DNA from: an uncultured Methylococcaceae bacterium
GTDB taxonomy: Bacteria; Pseudomonadota; Gammaproteobacteria; Methylococcales; Methylomonadaceae
Direction of reading: 5' to 3'
DNA length: 12,265 bases
Assembly: GCA_903873045.1 (NCBI GenBank)
Contig: CAIQND010000136.1
Coordinates: 1 to 12,265 of the forward strand
The position numbers and the translations under genes were made by a program. Every line of letters begins with the position of its first letter. Position 1 is the stretch's first letter. The notes beneath the pieces are model-generated. The model was given only the letters and a program-made list of their open reading frames with translations. It searched no databases and had not been told where the DNA came from. Shown here piece by piece: positions 6,737 to 12,265 of the stretch.

Positions 6737-7162
6737 CTATGCGGTTTCCAAGTCTTTCAGTTTGACATCAAGACCCATCAGTTCTGATGTAATGGTAAAG
6801 GTTTCGTCCAGTGTATAAGCACGACCTATAGTTGATGATACGTCTACCAACAGGTCATAAACGCTGTATTTTTTACCCAGCAATTCAGAAACTTCACGGC
6901 AATCGATTTCAATTTTACCGGTCGCTTTCAACCACCAAAAACCGGCGCGGTCTTCCACGACTAAAGTTGGATTTTGGTCTTTATGGGAACCCAGCAAAAT
7001 TTCTTCAACGACTGTATTAAGTTCATCCGATTTTTTTAAAACCAAAACCACATCGTTACTTTCATGAACAACTTGGTTTTCTTCAGCGAAGTATTCATCA
7101 GCAAAAGCTTTACCTGTTTTTTGCATGATGCCTGCATTGTAGGCATTTTTATTGATAGTCAT
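6737..7162 (-). CDS. mmoB: MmoB, sMMO regulatory (coupling) protein B
   Basis: Cofactorless protein that binds the hydroxylase near the diiron site, controls substrate and O2 access and couples NADH use to oxidation. 141 residues, the usual length. Conserved NQVVHES, VVLVLKKSDE, VEDRAGFWWLKATGKIEI and LVDVSSTIGRAYTL segments are intact. The N-terminal tail reads AGIM-Q: Gln follows the Met where M. capsulatus has Gly, the site of its self-inactivating cleavage. AAGGAA precedes ATG 7162, and 9 bp separate it from mmoY, consistent with coupled translation. Confidence 0.97.
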   Translation of the reverse strand: MTINKNAYNAGIMQKTGKAFADEYFAEENQVVHESNDVVLVLKKSDELNTVVEEILLGSHKDQNPTLVVEDRAGFWWLKATGKIEIDCREVSELLGKKYSVYDLLVDVSSTIGRAYTLDETFTITSELMGLDVKLKDLETA

Positions 7163-7171
7163 GATAATTCC

Positions 7172-8350
7172 TTATTTAAGACCCGTTAAAATGGTTTTAA
7201 TCAATGCTTTTGTATCGACTTTATAACCGATAGGATCTGCATAATCACGTTCCCAATCTTCAAATACCCGACCTAACGCCGCCTCAATAGCAGGTCTGTC
7301 ATTAACGCCTTTAATTTCAGGAATTTTTGCAAATATACCCATAAAATCTTTCAGTGCATTGACCGTTCTAGGCAGCCATTTGTCGCTCCAAGCACGCAAT
7401 AAACGGTCATTGTATTCACCAAATTCAGGATCAGCACTCAGACAAGTGTGGAACATGTCAGTGACAATGCCTTTAGTTTGTGAATGATACAATTGCATTT
7501 GATTGATAAAGAACGGTGTCAGGTTGTCGCCATAGTAAGACGCCAATCTTAAGAAGAATTCCCGCCGCACAAATTGACCGAACAAAGGATCATAAATCAA
7601 ATGACCTGAAAACAAAATTTCGTTCCAGTCATAAGTTTCTTGCCAAATTTGCTCAACGGTTTCTCTGGCACTTTTAAAGATAGAACCTTTAGTCCACTCG
7701 TTTTTAGGAATAGCAGTCGATTCGTCAAAGCCTGGTACCAATTTAGCCAGGAAAGTCCGTTCCGCTTGTATCATCTGCGCATTATCAACTTTATCCAAGC
7801 CGATCATCGCGCTGCTCATACGCAGTGTGTCGCCTAAGCAATCACGCACGACAGAAGAGTGTGAGTTGAACAAGCCGTACTCGCTGAAACCAAATGCACC
7901 TAAATAATCGCCTAACACTTCATCGCGCCATACTGGATCGATAGAGCGCACATGACCATCAGCAGAATAAGCTTTCAAGAAACGGTCGGTATAACGCCAT
8001 TCTTCAGCTTTATCTTTCACATACAGGTAATGCCAGCGGAAAGCCGGGTCACGATGCTTATGCCAGTCGGTGCTGTGCAATTCGGTGGATTCATTGCTCC
8101 AAGACGGACGACCACCGTGGAATTTTTGCGTCCAATCACCCCAATCCAAACCACCTGGAATCCAGTCCGGCGTAGGTTGTGTATAGCAACACAATGTTTC
8201 ATATTCATTGATTCGCTTACCGCGCGGCATCATGAAATAATTCATTTTACGCTGGGTTTCCAAGGGCTTATCTGGAATAGCGGCTAAAATCACTTTAGCA
8301 ATTTCTGGATCAGTTAAGCCGCGTCTACCACCACTTACTACAATTGACAT
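7172..8350 (-). CDS. mmoY: MmoY, sMMO hydroxylase beta subunit
   Basis: Beta subunit of the hydroxylase, a ferritin-like fold without the diiron ligands, paired with MmoX. From ATG 8350 it has 392 residues, against 389 in M. capsulatus. I chose 8350 because AAAGGAG stands just upstream and the protein then begins MSIVVSGGRRGLTDPE, matching the family N-terminus. An upstream ATG at 8395 would add 15 residues lying in the intercistronic hairpin. Family landmarks: GGLDWGDWTQKFHGGRPSW, YVKDKAEEWRYTDRFL, VPGFDESTAIPK, FGQFVRREFFLRLASYYGDN and the C-terminal ILTGLK. Confidence 0.97.
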   Translation of the reverse strand: MSIVVSGGRRGLTDPEIAKVILAAIPDKPLETQRKMNYFMMPRGKRINEYETLCCYTQPTPDWIPGGLDWGDWTQKFHGGRPSWSNESTELHSTDWHKHRDPAFRWHYLYVKDKAEEWRYTDRFLKAYSADGHVRSIDPVWRDEVLGDYLGAFGFSEYGLFNSHSSVVRDCLGDTLRMSSAMIGLDKVDNAQMIQAERTFLAKLVPGFDESTAIPKNEWTKGSIFKSARETVEQIWQETYDWNEILFSGHLIYDPLFGQFVRREFFLRLASYYGDNLTPFFINQMQLYHSQTKGIVTDMFHTCLSADPEFGEYNDRLLRAWSDKWLPRTVNALKDFMGIFAKIPEIKGVNDRPAIEAALGRVFEDWERDYADPIGYKVDTKALIKTILTGLK

Positions 8351-8376
8351 ATTTAACTCCTTTACAATTAGTGTGG

Positions 8377-8415
8377 GGCATTGTAAATTCGGCATTAAGC
8401 CAAACTAACAATGCC
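8377..8415 (-). other. Intercistronic hairpin between mmoX and mmoY
   Basis: An 8-bp perfect inverted repeat GGCATTGT/ACAATGCC (8377-8384 and 8408-8415) encloses a short GGC/GCC pair (8391-8393 and 8399-8401). No T-run follows on the minus strand, so a barrier at the mmoX 3' end or a processing site is more likely than a terminator. It could let mmoX mRNA accumulate over the rest of the operon. No convincing promoter was seen in the 81-bp gap. Confidence 0.55.
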
Positions 8416-8431
8416 TTATTTCAAAGAATGA

Positions 8432-10015
8432 TTACAATGCTTTCAAAGGATCAGCAAATACACAGCCAATCTTTTTGATGTCATCCAAAGTCCACAACTT
8501 CCCGTCTTTACTGGTATGTGGTTGTGCAATCAGGGTAAAACCATCACTACGCACACCAAATCCTTCGGCAATCACATCGGATAACTCACGACCTTCGTAT
8601 TGCTCGAAGATGTTTTGGCATTCATAACGCTCTGGCTCAGACAACCACATGCGTTCACCCCATGGATCACTGAAAGAGTGTTTTTTGCCATTGAATTCAA
8701 GAACACGTAAAGTACTTGCGCCTTTGCAATAGCTAGGGCAGAAAGGTACTTGAGAAACGCGATCTATATAGATAGGATGATTGTTTTCGGCAAACCATTG
8801 CAGAGGTAAGAAACCGCTGTTAGGATCTTCACAACCACGGGCACGCCATTCTTCATAGATTTTGCCGTACATATCGTACCAACCGGGGTAGTTGGCTTCA
8901 TACCATTCCGCTTCTTCAGCAGTCGGCAGAGTCAAACGGAAGAAACCGGTAGGCCACAACGCATAAGCAATCAAGAATAAATCGTGATGCGCCCAGTAAG
9001 CATCTTTTTTGGCATCGCGTAAGCTGGCAGGGGATTCAACGCCGTATTTGCCTAAACGACCAATCCAGATACCGCCCCAATCTTCGTATACCCAACGGTT
9101 CCAGGTTTTTACCCAAGGCTCGACCTTAAAATGACTACCGTACTCAAACATCATACCCAGTACCGGCGTGAAGTATTTTTGTTGAGTCCAGAACGCATTG
9201 TTCAAATCGGTATTCAAATATTTTGAAGCCGCTTCGTCATTGGCAATTGATACCACGGTTTGATAACCGTTTGCCATGTGACGCAATTCGTCAGTTTCAA
9301 TTGACAAGAATACAGTGGGAGTCATTTCATCGCCGTTGGCAGAAGCCCATTCTGTCACGGCAACGATTAACGGGTTAGTAAAGCAAGCTTCACCGACCAA
9401 CTGTAAGTTAATTGAACATTCAACCGCATCACCGGAAATAAAACCGTCCGAAAATACGCGTTTCATGCCTTTCCATAAGGGACCGATCGCACGAGTACGA
9501 CGTGCATCATTATGACCAGCTGCGTCCTGACCTTGTTTTGCGAAATAATAGTTGATATAGCCGCATTGATTAGTGTGACGGATTTCATCCAACACTTGGC
9601 CCAAGTAACCATTTTTTTGCTCAGGCGCAGTCGCAGAATCCCACAACATACCGGTTGCGGCAATCGCGTTATACTCACCTACTTCCAGAAAGTTGGAAAT
9701 AACTTTCATGGACTCATTCCATTTTGGATGTACGCGGTTAGCAGCATCTACACGCGTCAATACGTCTTGCAAGCTACCAAATTGACGTTCGTCTTTCACT
9801 GATTCCATTCGCGCATATTCTTTAGCGATAAGCTTGAATTGCTCTTTGGTATCATTGGCCATTTTGTATTTGGTCGAATATTTAGTCCGATTCTTTTCAA
9901 AATCCCAAGTAAAGCTTTGCATCCATTTGTGTACTTCTTGCGCACCTACACTAACGGGTGCACGATTAACGGCCAGCGCATCCGTCGCGGCTTTTGTTGC
10001 TGAACTTATAGCCAT
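8432..10015 (-). CDS. mmoX: MmoX, sMMO hydroxylase alpha subunit (diiron active site)
   Basis: Catalytic subunit: oxidises methane to methanol with O2 at a carboxylate-bridged diiron centre. 527 residues, full length. All six iron ligands are at the standard numbers: Glu114, Glu144, His147 (DEIRH), Glu209, Glu243 and His246 (DELRH). Active-site Cys151 and Thr213 are also present, as are VFSDGFISGDAVEC and NNAFWTQQKYFTPVLG. Residue 149 is Asn (RHTNQC), where the M. capsulatus and Methylosinus sequences I recall have His. ATG 10015 has AGGAG upstream. A sigma-54 promoter about 120 bp upstream fits regulation by MmoR. It is the first gene of the operon. No frameshift or truncation is seen. Confidence 0.99.
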   Translation of the reverse strand: MAISSATKAATDALAVNRAPVSVGAQEVHKWMQSFTWDFEKNRTKYSTKYKMANDTKEQFKLIAKEYARMESVKDERQFGSLQDVLTRVDAANRVHPKWNESMKVISNFLEVGEYNAIAATGMLWDSATAPEQKNGYLGQVLDEIRHTNQCGYINYYFAKQGQDAAGHNDARRTRAIGPLWKGMKRVFSDGFISGDAVECSINLQLVGEACFTNPLIVAVTEWASANGDEMTPTVFLSIETDELRHMANGYQTVVSIANDEAASKYLNTDLNNAFWTQQKYFTPVLGMMFEYGSHFKVEPWVKTWNRWVYEDWGGIWIGRLGKYGVESPASLRDAKKDAYWAHHDLFLIAYALWPTGFFRLTLPTAEEAEWYEANYPGWYDMYGKIYEEWRARGCEDPNSGFLPLQWFAENNHPIYIDRVSQVPFCPSYCKGASTLRVLEFNGKKHSFSDPWGERMWLSEPERYECQNIFEQYEGRELSDVIAEGFGVRSDGFTLIAQPHTSKDGKLWTLDDIKKIGCVFADPLKAL

Positions 10016-10136
10016 GTGACTACTCCTGTTTATTTAATCATTTAAGAAAAGGCCATCGTTGCTATGCATTTCAAGGAAACGTATCACGTCTTAATGCGGG
10101 TTACCCAGATTGAACGTATGACCTGCAATACTTAAA

Positions 10137-10151
10137 GCAATCACTATGCCA
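10137..10151 (-). promoter_or_regulatory. Sigma-54 (-24/-12) promoter of mmoX
   Basis: The minus strand reads TGGCATAGTGATTGC: GG and GC dinucleotides separated by 10 bases, matching the sigma-54 consensus TGGCAC-N5-TTGC at all but one defined position. The predicted start is near 10125, giving a leader of about 110 nt before the mmoX ATG. The presence of mmoR in the cluster supports it, and sigma-54 control of mmoX is known in other methanotrophs. Confidence 0.8.
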
Positions 10152-10223
10152 AAACTTATTAAAATTAAAAATCTATAAATAACAGCAAGTTGAAAATAAT
10201 CATAGGTATTGTAAACATTTTAT

Positions 10224-10277
10224 AAATTGTCTATTTACAAAACAAACTGTTCAATTAAACAACAAACTGTCTAGTTA
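10224..10277 (-). promoter_or_regulatory. Three phased 14-bp direct repeats, candidate MmoR upstream activating sites
   Basis: On the plus strand, AAATTGTCTATTTA (10224), AAACTGTTCAATTA (10244) and AAACTGTCTAGTTA (10264) recur at exactly 20-bp steps, about two helical turns. The last two share the 10-mer AACAAACTGT just before and into each unit. They lie about 100 to 150 bp upstream of the predicted mmoX start, the usual place for enhancer-binding protein sites, with AT-rich bendable DNA between. Assignment to MmoR is inferred from position. Confidence 0.6.
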
Positions 10278-10350
10278 TTAAACACAAGGCTCATAGAAAT
10301 CTGATTGGCACGCAATAATCGTATGCACGAAGACCACACGACCTAATGAC

Positions 10351-10373
10351 TGCGACAACTTGACGCGCGACAA
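10351..10373. repeat. Tandem GCGACAA motifs in the divergent regulatory region
   Basis: GCGACAA occurs at 10352-10358 and 10367-10373, and again at 10527-10533. The first and third are part of an identical 12-mer TGCGACAACTTG (10351 and 10526). The third continues into a palindrome ACAAC-TT-GTTGT. A related TGCGAC/GTCGCA palindrome lies at 10462-10485. They may be sites for a regulator acting on the plus-strand genes or on both directions. Confidence 0.4.
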
Positions 10374-10461
10374 TATGCCATATTTTATAAATGAAAATAA
10401 CCGATTAGAATTCTCGCAACTCTTGATATATTTGACCTCCTAAAGGGTTTAAGGGTTTTTG

Positions 10462-10493
10462 TGCGACCAATGTAAATTGGTCGCATTTTTTTT
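10462..10493 (+). terminator. Terminator-like hairpin in the intergenic region (or palindromic operator)
   Basis: Perfect 10-bp inverted repeat TGCGACCAAT/ATTGGTCGCA (10462-10471 and 10476-10485, loop GTAA) followed by eight T residues (10486-10493). The form is that of a plus-strand Rho-independent terminator, yet no plus-strand gene lies upstream within the intergenic region. It would therefore end a small noncoding RNA, or stop antisense transcription from reaching the 10630 gene. The arms share TGCGAC with nearby motifs, so an operator is the alternative. Confidence 0.6.
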
Positions 10494-10629
10494 GCATATA
10501 AGTTATTCGCTCCTCTTTTATTTTTTGCGACAACTTGTTGTATGTTTAATTTTTGTCAGTCAAGCTAGAATCACAGCGGATTACCTAGCGTTTTGTATAT
10601 AGATTTTCTTAACTTTAGGAACATGACTT

Positions 10630-11307
10630 ATGTTTAATCAACCAGATTTTTTTACTACTCGCCAGATTGACCTTGAAAACAAATTAATTTTGCCGACAGC
10701 ACAACTCTATAACCAAGTCAGTTTTAAGGTTAATGCCTTATATCAGGCTATCCATAACAACTTGATTGATGTTCACAGTAGGGTAGCAACCGCAGCCAAA
10801 CAGGTTTACGAGCATCCTGTTGAAACACTTACCGCCTTGTACGAACAAACCGCTTATGCCGGCAATACTTTATATGTTGAGGTTCAAGCATCGGCGTTGC
10901 CGGTTTACCAAAACTGGCAAGTCAAGGTGAATTCTGGCAAGGAGGCAACCGGTCAATATTTACAGGCTTTTTGGGATAATCCCGATCAAGTAGCCTTGGC
11001 GACTATTGAGCCATTGACTCGTTATGTGACAGCAGTTGGCGTGCAGTCTGAACGGTATTGGCAACTGCTTTTAGACAACCCGGAACAATTGCTGACATCG
11101 GCACTCGCTCCGGCAACCGGTTATCTTGCCTCACTGACTCAAGAGACTGAAGCGGTTTTAATTAGCAGTTATTATGTGCTGGCCGAGTTATTTAGCTTGT
11201 TGATGAAGCAACCTTCAGTGACTCTACAGGCTTTATATCACAATACGTTATCGGCTTTGCTGGAAGCTTATTTTGATATTATTTCTTCTTTATTGGCAAT
11301 AGCGTGA
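10630..11307 (+). CDS. 225-residue helical repeat protein of unknown function, divergent from mmoX
   Basis: I do not recognise a named family. There is no signal peptide. The protein looks wholly helical and amphipathic, poor in Cys and Gly. A motif of aromatic/Leu, two or three residues, [H/N/Q]-Pro and then a Leu/Thr-rich helix recurs: EHPVETLTALY (Pro63), DNPDQVALATI (Pro118), DNPEQLLTSAL (Pro151) and KQPSVTLQALY (Pro195). These prolines are 55, 33 and 44 residues apart, all multiples of 11, the period of lipid-surface-binding 11-mer helices (apolipoprotein and synuclein types). A phasin-like or membrane-surface role is possible but unproven. ATG 10630 has TAGGA 9 bp upstream; the ATG at 10623 is out of frame and stops within five codons. 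Confidence 0.8.
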   Translation: MFNQPDFFTTRQIDLENKLILPTAQLYNQVSFKVNALYQAIHNNLIDVHSRVATAAKQVYEHPVETLTALYEQTAYAGNTLYVEVQASALPVYQNWQVKVNSGKEATGQYLQAFWDNPDQVALATIEPLTRYVTAVGVQSERYWQLLLDNPEQLLTSALAPATGYLASLTQETEAVLISSYYVLAELFSLLMKQPSVTLQALYHNTLSALLEAYFDIISSLLAIA

Positions 11308-11372
11308 AATATTTTTTCCCCTGCCCTCTCATCAATTGACGACTTATAACGACTAAATAAATAACTAACACT

Positions 11373-12029
11373 ATGATAGATAAAAAATTACTTCATAAAC
11401 TGGGTATTGAGCTTGATAAGTGCGTGCCAGAAAATGAACACCTAACTTATGATGGACTCAGTGGCTTTTTTTATGCCCTGGCAATCACGCCTGCCATTAT
11501 TAATCCCGCTGACTGGATGGCTGAGTTGTTTTATGGTGAACGCCCTCAACTTAACGGTAAGCAAGCAAAAGACTTAAAAAAAGCCGTTACCGCAGTGGTT
11601 AAAGCCAGCAATAGGGCGCTATTAAAAAACGAATTTAAATTCCCCTATGATTTTAGCGCTCTTGATGATGCCGGGTTAGATTATGTGTGGCATTGGAGCG
11701 CCGGATTCTTACAGGGCCTGTATTTACGACTGGCTTTTTGGAAAAGCGGCATTATCGCTAACGAAACACAACAACCTTCTGATGTCGTTGCCAATAGTGT
11801 AGATATTATTTTTGCCTTGGTTGAAGGCAATGTAACTGTCCTTAAAAACATCGACCAGCTAAAAGCACAGATGCAATTAGCGGGTAAAGAACCCACTAAT
11901 GAGCTAATCATGGCCTCTTTATTGCACGCTTTACCTGAAGCCTATGAATGTATCAGGTTGTTTGCTGCCCAGATGTCCCGGAGACTTCTGGCAAGGCAAC
12001 AGGCATCAACCGCTTCAGTAAAAACATAG
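11373..12029 (+). CDS. UPF0149 (YecA/YgfB-like) family protein
   Basis: 218 residues matching the UPF0149 pattern: LTYDGLSGFFYALAITPAII (24-43), NPADWMAELFYG (44-55), and WHWSAGFLQGLYLRLAFW (106-123). The long C-terminal helices end in a basic MSRRLLARQQ tail. There is no SEC-C metal-binding tail as in some YecA proteins. Family function is poorly defined. It begins 65 bp after the 225-residue gene. No good Shine-Dalgarno sequence precedes the ATG. A possible TTGACG-N16-TAAATA promoter (11336-11363) would start transcription almost at the ATG, giving a near-leaderless mRNA; this is weakly supported. Confidence 0.85.
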   Translation: MIDKKLLHKLGIELDKCVPENEHLTYDGLSGFFYALAITPAIINPADWMAELFYGERPQLNGKQAKDLKKAVTAVVKASNRALLKNEFKFPYDFSALDDAGLDYVWHWSAGFLQGLYLRLAFWKSGIIANETQQPSDVVANSVDIIFALVEGNVTVLKNIDQLKAQMQLAGKEPTNELIMASLLHALPEAYECIRLFAAQMSRRLLARQQASTASVKT

Positions 12030-12038
12030 GGTTATGCC

Positions 12039-12265
12039 ATGAATGCTTTGCAACTGTTAAAGCTAATCAATACACAAGGCTTTTCATCCGATTTACAAGA
12101 GCAGGTAATTCTTACAGGTGATGCCGAACTGGCTTATAGGTTTGCCCATAATTTACGGGAAGCTGATTTGGAGCGCCTTGAATGCATTATAGTCACTGCA
12201 AAAATACCGCGTATCGCTTATGAATTTGCGTTAATTAAAGCGTCCAGAGGTGGTAATATTGAAAG
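12039..12265 (+). CDS. Start of a short-repeat protein of unknown function (3' end beyond window)
   Basis: Open from ATG 12039 to the right edge, 75 complete codons with no stop. TAGGG lies upstream, and the ATG is 9 bp after the UPF0149 stop, suggesting an operon. Two similar units are visible: VILTGDAELAYRFA (23-36) and IIVTAKIPRIAYEFA (50-64), about 27-28 residues apart, as in helical-repeat proteins. The ATG at 12034 stops after two codons and is not used. The family is unknown. Confidence 0.7.
   Translation, partial: MNALQLLKLINTQGFSSDLQEQVILTGDAELAYRFAHNLREADLERLECIIVTAKIPRIAYEFALIKASRGGNIE

Noticed and set aside
8351..8395. Longer mmoY start at ATG 8395
   Set aside because: The added 15 residues do not match the family, and a strong Shine-Dalgarno sequence sits directly ahead of ATG 8350.
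10304..10318. Plus-strand TTGGCACG as a second sigma-54 promoter
   Set aside because: The -24 part is perfect but the bases where TTGC is required read AATC; the essential GC is lost. Kept only as a weak note under the small-RNA finding.
10321..10410. Very short plus-strand ORFs in the mmoX divergent region
   Set aside because: All stop within five to eight codons and lack ribosome binding sites.
1..12265. CRISPR arrays, tRNA/rRNA genes, insertion sequences
   Set aside because: No regularly spaced identical repeats, tRNA-like clover pattern, transposase or terminal inverted repeats were seen.

Overview
The window carries a soluble methane monooxygenase (sMMO) cluster from a methane-oxidising bacterium. 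The hydroxylase, regulatory and reductase proteins resemble the gammaproteobacterial (Methylococcales, type I) sMMO as I recall it from Methylococcus capsulatus. The DNA is rather AT-rich by eye, which fits a low-G+C Methylomonas-, Methylovulum- or Crenothrix-like lineage better than Methylococcus itself. I cannot assign a genus from the sequence alone.

Minus strand, read from right to left: a sigma-54 promoter (about 10137-10151) lies ahead of mmoX, mmoY, mmoB, mmoZ, mmoD and mmoC (10015 down to 4770). These are followed by a BLUF blue-light photoreceptor gene (4644-4219), an unrecognised 108-residue helical protein (4210-3884) and the GroEL-like mmoG (3862-2177). After a run of RNA hairpins comes a strong terminator (1896-1857). 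The sigma-54-dependent activator gene mmoR (1745 to the left edge) follows as a separate unit, and only its last few codons are missing. The mmoQ/mmoS sensor genes that sit between mmoG and mmoR in M. capsulatus are absent. A BLUF protein and a small partner occupy the operon instead.

Plus strand, divergent from mmoX after a 614-bp regulatory region: a 225-residue protein of unknown function whose conserved Pro positions are spaced by multiples of 11 residues, then a UPF0149 (YecA/YgfB-type) protein, then the start of a short-repeat protein cut by the right edge.

How the parts fit. MmoX, MmoY and MmoZ form the diiron hydroxylase, MmoB gates it, and MmoC feeds it electrons from NADH. MmoD is the assembly/copper-switch factor and MmoG is thought to help fold the hydroxylase and/or MmoR. 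MmoR, acting with sigma-54, would switch the operon on. The intergenic region holds three 14-bp direct repeats at an exact 20-bp period about 100-150 bp upstream of the predicted start, the expected place for an MmoR binding array. Points most worth following are the intact BLUF photoreceptor in an sMMO operon, the replacement in MmoG of the residue matching GroEL's catalytic Asp398 by Asn, and the phased repeat array.
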